From Bog-950 sp964423405 (GTDB lineage Bacteria > Bacteroidota > Bacteroidia > Chitinophagales > LD1): a stretch of 64,000 bases of DNA. The position numbers and the translations under genes were made by a program. The stretch is from positions 1 to 64,000 of the forward strand of contig CAYREY010000004.1 of NCBI GenBank assembly GCA_964423405.1. The letters run 5' to 3'. The notes under the pieces were generated by a model. That model saw only the letters and a list, made by a program, of their open reading frames with translations, had not been told where the DNA came from and ran no database searches. Every line of letters begins with the position of its first letter. Position 1 is the stretch's first letter. Positions 1-6,773 of this stretch are shown one piece after another.

Positions 1-625
1 TCGTCTGCTCAATGGCTCCGCCTGAGCAGACCAGCCTGGCTCGCCGATATAGTAATATTGCTCTGCTGCGTTAGTCGGTTTATGGTGAGGGCCGGTAGAA
101 GGCATAAGCCGGAACAAGTTAAGTGCCCGGCATGTTTGTAGAAATAAATGCAATGGCGTTAACCATTATGAGCACAGGGAATACAAAGACTTTTTATCGG
201 CATCCCTTTTGTCATCCTGAACGAGGCTTTGCGAAGTGAAGGATCTTGTATTTTACTATTGAATACATTGCTAACCATTAAGGGCATTGAGAGCATTAAG
301 AAATGCAGTTATTGAACCACTAAGGACACAAAGGGAATACAAAGAATACTATAGGGCTCAGCCTGATTGTATTTAGCTCCCCGCCTATTTTAGGCTGCAA
401 GTGCCGGACATAGCTTCGGCATGGGGTGAACGCACAAGGCGGTCGGGGCGGTAAGTAGCTGGCTGTTTGTGTTGTATTGGCACTATGGGAAGTCAGAGAC
501 TTTTCATTCATATAAACTTCGAAGTGATCCTGCGGAATACTTCGAAGAACGGGAAAGGATTTTGCCTGCGGCAAAAGGTCTGCATAATTTTACAAAACAA
601 TTACAACTATAATTAAATTGGATGC
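1..625. other. Repeat-rich non-coding stretch
   Basis: No convincing gene lies here. The first bases hold a perfect 9-bp inverted repeat (3-11 against 23-31, GTCTGCTCA/TGAGCAGAC) that can fold as a hairpin. Two stretches near 173-185 and 332-344 share GGGAATACAAAGA, and a common Bacteroidota intergenic repeat sits at 211-247. A minus-strand open frame at 320-574 overlaps these repeats and has no recognisable domain, so it is not called. The promoter of the next gene is probably in the A/T-rich end (about 595-620). Confidence 0.5.
211..247 (+). repeat. Dispersed intergenic repeat (GTCATCCTGAACG type)
   Basis: The stretch opens with GTCATCCTGAACG and closes with AGTGAAGGATCTT. From general knowledge, this pattern recurs between genes in many environmental Bacteroidota genomes and has no known function. 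Only one clear copy was seen in this window, so the repeat call rests on recognition rather than on a second copy. Confidence 0.45.
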
Positions 626-1363
626 ATGAACTTGTACATGCAAAAAATGAGCCTGGGCGATTCGGCTAACATTAGTTTTTATGCAGCCCTTGAGGCTTAC
701 TATAACATGGGGTTTAATGTGTTTAATGTTGAGCCCGAAGAACTGCAAACGACAACTATTGAAGAGGAAAATATTTTTCTTGGAAGTATTCAGTATATCC
801 GTGCGGCGCTGAACAAACTGAATTGTGCTGTACCCGAGCCGTTAGATTATCCCCTTGAATTACGAGGGTTTTTGGGGCGGGAAGTTTGGGAAGCCCGGAT
901 AGATGACATTGCCGCAGACAGCAACAGGTGGAATGTGTTTGTAAAACCCAAAGGAGTATTTAAAAAATTTACCGGCCGCGTAATTAAAAGCACGGCCGAC
1001 CTTGTTGGCTGTGGCGATGCCGGTGAAAACGCGCCGGTGTGGGTTTCGGAGGTAGTGCAGTTTGTGGCAGAGTGGCGCGTGTTTATACGCTACGGGCAGG
1101 TGCTGGGCGTAAAGCAGTACAAAGGTAACTGGCGCGCGCAGTTCCATTACAAGGTTATTGAAAACGCCATTGCAGCGTACACAGATGCACCCGCCGGCTA
1201 CGCCCTCGATTTTGGCCTTACACGCGATGGCGAAATGCTGCTGGTAGAGGCTAGTGATGGTTTTGCCTTAGGAAGCTACGGATTGTTTTATATAGATTAT
1301 GCAAAGCTGCTGGCTACCCGTTGGGCGCAGGTAACCGGGCAGAGTGATTTGTGTTATTTTTAA
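626..1363 (+). CDS. ATP-grasp domain protein (DUF4343-like)
   Basis: A 245-residue soluble protein resembling the ATP-grasp DUF4343 family, whose members are thought to ligate or modify an unknown substrate using ATP. The recognisable blocks are FVKPKG near residue 107, FTGRVI just after it, WVSEVVQFVAEWRVF in the middle, and the C-terminal LDFGLTRDGEMLLVEASDGF followed by GSYGL and a closing RW. The acidic and Asn-like positions in LLVEASDGF would be metal or ATP ligands; many relatives have Asn where this one has Ser. The gene stands alone between non-coding stretches, so its context gives no substrate. The start at 626 is the first in-frame ATG; another at residue 5 is possible. The family assignment is from pattern memory. 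Confidence 0.7.
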   Translation: MNLYMQKMSLGDSANISFYAALEAYYNMGFNVFNVEPEELQTTTIEEENIFLGSIQYIRAALNKLNCAVPEPLDYPLELRGFLGREVWEARIDDIAADSNRWNVFVKPKGVFKKFTGRVIKSTADLVGCGDAGENAPVWVSEVVQFVAEWRVFIRYGQVLGVKQYKGNWRAQFHYKVIENAIAAYTDAPAGYALDFGLTRDGEMLLVEASDGFALGSYGLFYIDYAKLLATRWAQVTGQSDLCYF

Positions 1364-1581
1364 CCAGATTCAGCAAATCGCAGACTCGCCGGGCATTTTA
1401 GCCAGGCATCTTGTACCAGAGTTATTACAAGCTACAAATCACACAACGGAAGATTGTTTCTGACTTTGACTCAATTATTTTTTAATGGATAAAGTCATCG
1501 CAATGACATCTGTTTATATGCCGCGCCTACGGCGCAGCATTGGTTGCAGGAATATTCTAATCCCAATTCAGACAATGTATT

Positions 1582-1589
1582 TATTTTCG
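1582..1589 (+). promoter_or_regulatory. Bacteroidota -7 box (TATTTTCG) of the first P460 gene
   Basis: TATTTTCG fits the Bacteroidota -7 consensus TAnnTTTG with one change. It ends only 4 bases before the ATG at 1594, so transcription would begin at or next to the start codon and the mRNA would be leaderless or nearly so. No strong -33 TTTG was identified. Confidence 0.4.
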
Positions 1590-1593
1590 CCAC

Positions 1594-2256
1594 ATGCGCC
1601 CTGTTATTCTGCTTTTTGTAATTAGTTGTTGTATGCTGTTGTTTGGTTTTAAGCAACAAGGCAACACTGCGCCAGATGACAAAGTGTTTTTAGATATAGT
1701 TGCGGCGCATGATACAATGAAGGCTTATAACCATTCATTTAAAATGGCCATTGCGCAATGTATTCAGTTATCTCTACCATCTAATATTGTTAACATGTCG
1801 ACTGCCGGGGTAACAGATACCACTTACGCAGGTACTCGTGCCTTTTCAGCTATAGATAAAGGTAGGCTATATAGTAGCAGAAGTATAGATACAGTTACAC
1901 ATGGCAGGAAAATTTACAGGCTGTTTGTGAAAGATGATAATGCCTATGATAATTATACATTGCAACCGAACGGACAGTTTTTAGTAAAAGCTACATGGCA
2001 TTTCGAGACGGCAACCAAGGTAGACCCGAAAGAGGAGGCCTTGATTGTGAATGATTCTGTTTACTTACGGCCAACCGATCCGGGCGAATATTTTATTATG
2101 TATAAATCCGGTAATGCAAATTATGCTACCGATATGGGCTGGGTGTACGGCATTGTAAACGCGGCCGGAAATAAGGTCATAGAAAAGGGCTTGATAAAGT
2201 CGTGCATGAGTTGTCATGACGAATCGCAGAATGACAGGATGCTGAGCGTAAGGTGA
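1594..2256 (+). CDS. Cytochrome P460-family secreted haem protein, copy 1
   Basis: A 220-residue exported protein. Residues 1-19 are a signal peptide (MRPVILLFVISCCMLLFGF). The C-terminal half has the P460 pattern: a YRLFVKDD block, an EYFIMYKSG block, GWVYGIVNAAGNKV, and a single CxxCH haem site (CMSCH, 204-208) close to the C-terminus. Classical cytochrome P460 oxidises hydroxylamine, but many homologues outside nitrifiers have no known role and may bind NO or act in redox stress. The next gene is a paralogue starting 23 bases later, so the two are almost certainly co-transcribed. A short segment after the signal peptide is almost identical between the two at DNA level. Substrate unknown. 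Confidence 0.75.
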   Translation: MRPVILLFVISCCMLLFGFKQQGNTAPDDKVFLDIVAAHDTMKAYNHSFKMAIAQCIQLSLPSNIVNMSTAGVTDTTYAGTRAFSAIDKGRLYSSRSIDTVTHGRKIYRLFVKDDNAYDNYTLQPNGQFLVKATWHFETATKVDPKEEALIVNDSVYLRPTDPGEYFIMYKSGNANYATDMGWVYGIVNAAGNKVIEKGLIKSCMSCHDESQNDRMLSVR

Positions 2257-2279
2257 TTAGGTTGTTTTAAATAGCTGAC

Positions 2280-2888
2280 ATGCGTAATTATTTAGTTGTT
2301 GTGATTATGTTAGGTGCTTATATGTTGTTGCTTTCCTTTAAGCAACAAGGCAACACTGCGCCAGATGATAAAGTGTTTTTAGACATTGCCGCCAGTAGCG
2401 ATAAACTGCCATTGTTTAACTACACCGTAAAAATGGCGGCGATAGATACCCGCCCCTATAACCCAAACGACCCGAGGGTGTTTCCACCCACTACGCTGTT
2501 TTTAAGCCGCAGTACCGATACTACTACGCACGGTGGTAAAATGTTCAGGTTGAGGGCAAAGTCCGATAACAGCTATGCGTACGAACTGGCCCAGCCCGAA
2601 GGGCAGATACTTTACCTGAGCAGCTACCTTAATTATACTACCACCAGCCTAAGCCCCGGCGAGGGCAAGGCACTGCGCACCGGCGACTCGCTGTACCTAG
2701 TGCCGGGTACCAAAGGTCCCGACTATGTTATGTACAAAAGCAACAGCACTGCGTACCCAACCGATAGTGGCTGGGTATATGCAGTAATAAGCCCCGATGG
2801 TAAAAAGGTGTTACAAAAGGGGCTTATAGCCAGTTGTATGACCTGCCACAGCCATACCCGCACCGATAAAATACTGGGAGCCAGATAA
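2280..2888 (+). CDS. Cytochrome P460-family secreted haem protein, copy 2
   Basis: A 202-residue paralogue of the preceding gene. It has an N-terminal hydrophobic signal (residues 1-20), the same FKQQGNTAPDDKVFLDI segment straight after it, a P460-like core (DYVMYKSN, GWVYAVISPDGKKV) and a C-terminal haem site CMTCH at 186-190. The core is clearly diverged from copy 1, and a stretch between about residues 40 and 75 is shorter. It would lie in the periplasm or outer surface with one covalently attached haem. Codon use is more GC-rich than copy 1, which suggests the copies have evolved apart while keeping a near-identical 5' segment. Function is not established. Confidence 0.75.
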   Translation: MRNYLVVVIMLGAYMLLLSFKQQGNTAPDDKVFLDIAASSDKLPLFNYTVKMAAIDTRPYNPNDPRVFPPTTLFLSRSTDTTTHGGKMFRLRAKSDNSYAYELAQPEGQILYLSSYLNYTTTSLSPGEGKALRTGDSLYLVPGTKGPDYVMYKSNSTAYPTDSGWVYAVISPDGKKVLQKGLIASCMTCHSHTRTDKILGAR

Positions 2889-3007
2889 TTAAAGGGCTTT
2901 AATGTATTGATATACAAATTTTTATGTGTTACTCCTTTTGCGATAAGGTGTAAAAATTAATAATGTGTAATAAATTGATTATCAATAATTTGAAATTGGC
3001 TAAAATA

Positions 3008-3072
3008 GTGGGTTAACATCAATTTTTGGCATGTATTTGATTATCAGTTAATTGAGGGTGGGGTGGGTTAAC
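3008..3072 (+). repeat. Pair of G-rich GTTAAC elements upstream of efp
   Basis: GTGGGTTAACATC at 3008-3020 and GGGTGGGTTAAC at 3061-3072 are two copies of one motif, lying 75-140 bases before the efp -7 box. The same motif occurs twice upstream of rpsF (58324-58339 and 58378-58393) and, on the minus strand, at 28360-28383. Also, the 18 bases starting at about 2944 (containing GGTGTAAAAATTAAT) recur near 28344. Function unknown; possible roles are protein binding or a terminator remnant. Confidence 0.55.
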
Positions 3073-3145
3073 GTATTTACAAGGTTACTGATAAGGGAGT
3101 GGTGGTGAGGACTGGTAAAACATATGGAAATTGGGGTTTCTGTGT

Positions 3146-3153
3146 TATATTCG
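3146..3153 (+). promoter_or_regulatory. -7 box (TATATTCG) of efp
   Basis: TATATTCG within TTATATTCGC. The same extended box precedes the genes at 9047 and 12447, and TTATATTTGC precedes rpsF. It ends 21 bases before the efp ATG, implying a leader of about 15 nt without a Shine-Dalgarno sequence, as usual in Bacteroidota. Confidence 0.55.
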
Positions 3154-3174
3154 CCCCCTCATAAACAAAACAGA

Positions 3175-3750
3175 ATGGCTACTACAGCAGATATCAAAAA
3201 CGGACTTTGTATAGAGTTCAACAACGACATTTACCAATTCGTAGAGTTTCAGCACGTAAAGCCGGGTAAAGGCAATGCCTTTGTTCGCTGCCGTATGAAA
3301 GGCCTTAAATCGGGCCGTACACTAGAGCATACTTTTCCTGCAGGCCACGAGATAATAACAGCCCGTGTTATCCGCCGCCCTTACCAGTTTTTATATATAG
3401 ATGCTACCGGCTATAACTTTATGGATCAGGAGACTTTTGACCAGATAGTAATAGATGGCAACCAGATAGAGAACAACGACTTTTTGAAAGAAGGCGATGT
3501 GTGCGAGGTGGTAATACACGAAGAAACTAACCAGATACTGGGCTGCGAGCTGCCACAGCACGTAGTACTTGAAATTACTTACAGCGAACCGGCTGTAGCA
3601 GGTAACACGGCTACCAATGCCACTAAACCGGCTACGCTTGAAACCGGTGCTACCGTACAGGTGCCCCTGTTTGTAAACCAGGGCGAGAAGATAAAAGTAA
3701 ATACCCGCGACCGTAGCTACGTAGAGCGTGTAAAAGCACATAAAGGGTAA
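3175..3750 (+). CDS. efp: Elongation factor P
   Basis: EF-P (191 aa) binds between the P and E sites and relieves ribosome stalling at polyproline stretches. The sequence shows the KOW-like N-terminal domain (ADIKNGLCIEFNNDIYQFVEF), the loop VKPGKGNAF with Lys32 at the tip (the position modified by EpmA in E. coli), and two OB-type domains ending in RDRSYVERVK. Length matches the family (about 185-190). I chose the ATG at 3175 because an upstream in-frame ATG at 3124 would run through the promoter box. Whether Lys32 is modified cannot be told. The gene is followed by a stem-loop, a terminator and then accB, a common bacterial order. Confidence 0.97.
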   Translation: MATTADIKNGLCIEFNNDIYQFVEFQHVKPGKGNAFVRCRMKGLKSGRTLEHTFPAGHEIITARVIRRPYQFLYIDATGYNFMDQETFDQIVIDGNQIENNDFLKEGDVCEVVIHEETNQILGCELPQHVVLEITYSEPAVAGNTATNATKPATLETGATVQVPLFVNQGEKIKVNTRDRSYVERVKAHKG

Positions 3751-3760
3751 TTGACCTGTG

Positions 3761-3801
3761 TTGGCAGATTACAGGAAAGAAGATTTACTGTAATCTGCCA
3801 A
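3761..3801 (+). repeat. Long perfect stem-loop downstream of efp
   Basis: TTGGCAGATTACAG (3761-3774) pairs perfectly with CTGTAATCTGCCAA (3788-3801) around a 13-base loop. No T-run follows, so it is not a standard terminator by itself; it may stabilise the 3' end of the efp mRNA. A proper terminator follows 30 bases later. Confidence 0.7.
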
Positions 3802-3830
3802 TGCGAACCAAAAAACTTTTTACATTCGAC

Positions 3831-3858
3831 ATCCCGAACATCCCATTCGGGATTTTTT
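3831..3858 (+). terminator. Rho-independent terminator after efp
   Basis: Stem ATCCCGAA (3831-3838) with TTCGGGAT (3846-3853), 7-base loop, followed by a run of T. It lies between efp and accB, 20 bases before the accB start, so accB probably has its own promoter or depends on read-through. Confidence 0.8.
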
Positions 3859-3877
3859 ATAGCACAAAACCATCACT

Positions 3878-4354
3878 ATGGATCTGAAGAAAATTCAAGA
3901 GCTGATTAAGCTGGTTAAGAAAAGCGAGATAGGCGAACTGAAAGTTAAAGAAGGCGATTTCGCAATTACCATAAAAAACAAAGGCTACGAAACGGTAGTA
4001 TCGGCCCCTATGGTTGCTCCTGTGGCAGCCCCGCTGGTTACTTCTGCCCCTAAAGCCGAAACCGAAGCCCCTAAGGCCGAAGCGCCAAAAGCCGAGGTGA
4101 AAAATGATAACCTGATAACCTTCCGCGCACCTATGGTAGGTACCTTCTACCGCAAGCCGGGTATGGATAAAGAGCCTTATGTAAAAGTGGGCGACGTGGT
4201 TAAAGGCGGCGATACCCTTTGCATTATAGAGGCCATGAAGCTGTTTAACGAGATTGAGTTTGACGGCGGCGAAGGCAAGATTGTAAAAATACTGGCCGAG
4301 GATAACAGCCCGGTAGAGTATGACCAGCCATTATTTCTTATAGAAAAAGTTTAA
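3878..4354 (+). CDS. accB: Biotin carboxyl carrier protein of acetyl-CoA carboxylase
   Basis: AccB (158 aa) carries the biotin that shuttles carboxyl groups from biotin carboxylase to the carboxyltransferase in malonyl-CoA synthesis. It has an N-terminal helical dimerisation region (residues 1-45), a flexible Ala/Pro/Lys/Glu linker with repeats of PKAE (about 50-80), and a C-terminal biotinyl domain with the EAMKLFNEI motif; Lys121 is the biotinylated residue. Length and domain order are normal. accC follows after 82 bases, which suggests one transcription unit for the first half of acetyl-CoA carboxylase. Confidence 0.97.
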   Translation: MDLKKIQELIKLVKKSEIGELKVKEGDFAITIKNKGYETVVSAPMVAPVAAPLVTSAPKAETEAPKAEAPKAEVKNDNLITFRAPMVGTFYRKPGMDKEPYVKVGDVVKGGDTLCIIEAMKLFNEIEFDGGEGKIVKILAEDNSPVEYDQPLFLIEKV

Positions 4355-4436
4355 ACGGTTAAACAGGTTAAAGGGCTAAACGGTTGTATGGTATTACCAA
4401 TAAACGTTTAGCCCTTTGGCCGTATAATACTTATAT

Positions 4437-5807
4437 ATGTTTAAGAAGATACTGATTGCAAACCGTGGCGAGATTGCCCTGCGCATTATACGTACCTGTA
4501 AAGAGATGGGTATTAAAACGGTTGCCGTTTACTCTACTGCTGATAGAGATAGTTTGCATGTACGCTTTGCCGATGAGGCTATTTGCATAGGCAGCGCGCG
4601 TAGTAAAGATAGCTACCTGAACATGCAGGCTATAATGGCCGTGGCTGAGTTAACCAATGCCGATGCGATACACCCGGGCTATGGTTTCTTAGCGGAGAAT
4701 GCCGAGTTTGCCGAACTGTGTGGTAAGTACTCGATAAAATTTATAGGCCCTACACCGGCGCAAATGCGCGCTATGGGCGATAAGATTACTGCTAAAGAAA
4801 CCATGATAAAAGCAGGCGTACCCTGCATACCCGGCAGCGAAGGCTTGCTGGATACTGTAGAGGATGCCAAGCGGGTTGCCAAGGAGATAGGCTACCCGGT
4901 AATACTTAAAGCTACGGCAGGTGGGGGCGGTAAAGGTATGCGTATAGTGCGCGATGATGCCGGTTTGGAACATGCTTACAACATGGCCCGTACCGAGGCG
5001 GGTGCCAGCTTTGGTAACGATGCGGTGTACCTGGAGAAGTTTATTGAAGAGCCTCACCACATAGAAATACAGGTGGCCGGCGACCAGTATGGCGCGGCTA
5101 CCCACTTAAGCGAACGCGATTGCTCGGTACAGCGCCGCCACCAAAAACTGGTAGAGGAAGCACCATCGCCGTTTGTAGATGCCGAGTTGCGCGAGCGAAT
5201 GGGCGATGCGGCTGTAAAGGCGGTTAAGGCTATTAGTTATGAGGGAGTAGGTACCGTAGAGTTTCTGGTAGATAAGTACAAGAAATTCTACTTTATGGAA
5301 ATGAATACCCGTATACAGGTAGAGCACCCGGTAACCGAAGAGGTAATGGATTTTGACCTGATAAAAGAGCAGATACTGATAGCGGCCGGTACACCTATTT
5401 CGGGTGTGTTGTACTTTCCCGAGAAGATGCACGCCATTGAGTGCCGTATAAACGCCGAAGATCCTGTAAACGGATTTGCCCCAAGCCCCGGTAAAATAAC
5501 CGCCCTGCATACCCCTAAAGGCTATGGTGTACGGGTAGATACCCACATATACGCCGGCTATACCGTGCCACCATTTTACGATTCGCTATTAGCCAAGGTT
5601 ATATGCCGCGCAAAAACCCGCGAAGAGTGTATTGTGAAAATGAAGAGAGCACTTCAGGAGTTTATTATAGAGGGTGTTAAAACCACCATCCCTTTCCACA
5701 TTGCCTTAATGGACAACGAAGAGTTTCGTTGCGGTAAATTTGATACCGGTTTATTGGAGCGTTTTGATTTTGTAACAGCCATTAAAGAGCTGGGAGAGCA
5801 TCATTAA
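4437..5807 (+). CDS. accC: Biotin carboxylase subunit of acetyl-CoA carboxylase
   Basis: AccC (456 aa) carboxylates biotin on AccB with ATP and bicarbonate. The N-terminal Rossmann-like domain begins KKILIANRGEIALRIIR; the ATP-grasp region has the glycine-rich loop AGGGGKGMRIV near residue 163; the active-site stretch MEMNTRIQVEHPVTEEV lies near residue 285. The C-terminal domain (IECRINAEDP onward) is complete. Length is typical (about 445-500). The carboxyltransferase genes accA/accD are not in the window. Confidence 0.97.
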   Translation: MFKKILIANRGEIALRIIRTCKEMGIKTVAVYSTADRDSLHVRFADEAICIGSARSKDSYLNMQAIMAVAELTNADAIHPGYGFLAENAEFAELCGKYSIKFIGPTPAQMRAMGDKITAKETMIKAGVPCIPGSEGLLDTVEDAKRVAKEIGYPVILKATAGGGGKGMRIVRDDAGLEHAYNMARTEAGASFGNDAVYLEKFIEEPHHIEIQVAGDQYGAATHLSERDCSVQRRHQKLVEEAPSPFVDAELRERMGDAAVKAVKAISYEGVGTVEFLVDKYKKFYFMEMNTRIQVEHPVTEEVMDFDLIKEQILIAAGTPISGVLYFPEKMHAIECRINAEDPVNGFAPSPGKITALHTPKGYGVRVDTHIYAGYTVPPFYDSLLAKVICRAKTREECIVKMKRALQEFIIEGVKTTIPFHIALMDNEEFRCGKFDTGLLERFDFVTAIKELGEHH

Positions 5808-5819
5808 TACAACTTTCAT

Positions 5820-5867
5820 AAAAATAGCCACCCCCTCTAAACTCAGCATGAAAAGAGGGTGGTGGCT
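5820..5867 (-). terminator. Terminator for the arsR-type operon
   Basis: On the minus strand, AGCCACCACCCTCT (from 5867 down) pairs with AGAGGGGGTGGCT (5838-5826) across a 15-base loop and is followed by a T-rich run. It lies 34 bases past the stop of the small gene at 5902. It also sits 12 bases past the accC stop and may block read-through both ways. Confidence 0.65.
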
Positions 5868-5901
5868 TGTAAGGCAAACTAATAGTTGGCGATAAACCCA
5901 A

Positions 5902-6168
5902 TCAATTATTTATAATCCAATCTTTTATTTGTAGTTGTGTTTTTAGGCCTGTTGGCGCTACTTTAATCATCATCTCCAGTTCATGCCCGGCTTCTATGCT
6001 CAGGGTATTCTGTACTTTCATAAGGTGACGTATCATGTACAATACTTCATGCCCGTTGTTGCGGTTAAATTCAGAGGAGTCTGGCTCTCCTGTTAAGCGG
6101 TTGCTCAATTCGCCATCTACCGGCCACTCATAAAATCCAATCAGATCACTACGTAAAAATGTATTCAT
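5902..6168 (-). CDS. Small protein of unknown function next to ArsR regulator
   Basis: An 88-residue soluble protein without signal peptide or membrane segment. I do not recognise a family. The sequence is mixed charged and hydrophobic (FLRSDLIGFYEWPVDGELSN near the start, then HEVLYMIRHLMKVQ and GHELEMMIKVAPTGL), which suggests a compact alpha/beta fold. It begins 29 bases after the stop of the ArsR-type regulator on the same strand and ends before a terminator, so it is the second gene of a two-gene operon and may act with or be controlled by that regulator. Confidence 0.6.
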   Translation of the reverse strand: MNTFLRSDLIGFYEWPVDGELSNRLTGEPDSSEFNRNNGHEVLYMIRHLMKVQNTLSIEAGHELEMMIKVAPTGLKTQLQIKDWIINN

Positions 6169-6197
6169 TCTACTCTGGTAAACGTATGCTCAACAAA

Positions 6198-6533
6198 CTA
6201 TTCGGCCATATTCCGGATGTATTGCATCATAACAAGTAACTTGTTTTCGTTCATAGAATAGTAGATGTGCTTTCCCTGGCGGTGTGTAATAACCAGGTTG
6301 GCTTTGCGCAGAATGCCCAGGTGCTGCGACATCATGGATTGTTCAACATCCAACAGATCGCATAGCTCATATACCGAAAAGCTGCCGCCTTTCAGCAGGT
6401 TACTCATAATATCCTGTCGGGTAGGGTTGTGCATAGATTTGATGATAAAGCATGCCTGATGGATATTTTGTAGGTTTTGAGTAATAACGTCGGTGTTAGT
6501 TGTAGGGTTAGATAAAGTAGAAGTAGTAAACAT
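6198..6533 (-). CDS. ArsR/SmtB-family transcriptional regulator
   Basis: A 111-residue winged helix-turn-helix protein. Residues about 30-105 hold the ArsR pattern: MHNPTRQDIMSNL, then FSVYELCDLLDVEQSMMSQHL (helix-turn-helix), then LVITHRQGKHIYYSMNEN (wing). Such proteins are usually dimeric repressors released by metals or other signals. The metal-binding ELCVCDL motif of ArsR/SmtB is not present; here the helix reads ELCDLLDV, so a non-metal signal is likely. The start at 6533 follows a good -33/-7 promoter; a longer upstream frame would run through that promoter. It is divergent from the gene at 6774. Confidence 0.85.
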   Translation of the reverse strand: MFTTSTLSNPTTNTDVITQNLQNIHQACFIIKSMHNPTRQDIMSNLLKGGSFSVYELCDLLDVEQSMMSQHLGILRKANLVITHRQGKHIYYSMNENKLLVMMQYIRNMAE

Positions 6534-6556
6534 GGGCGTGAGTTTTAATATACATA

Positions 6557-6588
6557 CAACATTATAACCACGGCATCTGTGTAGCAAA
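6557..6588 (-). promoter_or_regulatory. -33/-7 promoter of the arsR-type operon
   Basis: Read on the minus strand, TTTG (6588-6585) and TAATGTTG (6564-6557) are 20 bases apart, matching the Bacteroidota TTTG/TAnnTTTG spacing. The ATG at 6533 lies 23 bases beyond the -7 box. Confidence 0.55.
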
Positions 6589-6602
6589 GACAAAAAACAT
6601 GA

Positions 6603-6715
6603 TTTATCAAGAAATTTATGTGTTTTTAATCGCCTGAATTTTGGTAAAAGTATTGTCAATACTGTGTCTAAGGCTTTTTAGTGGGTGTTATTTATCAAGA
6701 ATTTATTTATTTTTA
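6603..6715. repeat. Two imperfect direct repeats in the divergent arsR region
   Basis: TTTATCAAGAAATTTATG at 6603 and TTTATCAAGAATTTATTT at 6691 begin two near-identical A/T-rich stretches of about 25 bases, 88 bases apart. The first lies 15 bases upstream of the arsR -33 box and the second 59 bases before the gene at 6774. They are candidate operators for the adjacent regulator (inference). Confidence 0.45.
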
Positions 6716-6773
6716 GTGTGCGAACCTACCCCCGCGCAGCACTACAGTGTTATTACATTAAAGAGAGAATGAT

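Noticed and set aside
320..574. Minus-strand 84-codon open frame
   Set aside because: It overlaps short intergenic repeats, has no signal peptide, domain or promoter, and its composition does not look coding.
3124..3174. Upstream start for efp
   Set aside because: The extra codons contain the promoter box TATATTCG, and the family length fits a start at 3175.
4689..5105. Minus-strand 138-codon frame inside accC
   Set aside because: It lies wholly opposite the highly conserved biotin carboxylase gene; such antisense frames follow from its codon use.
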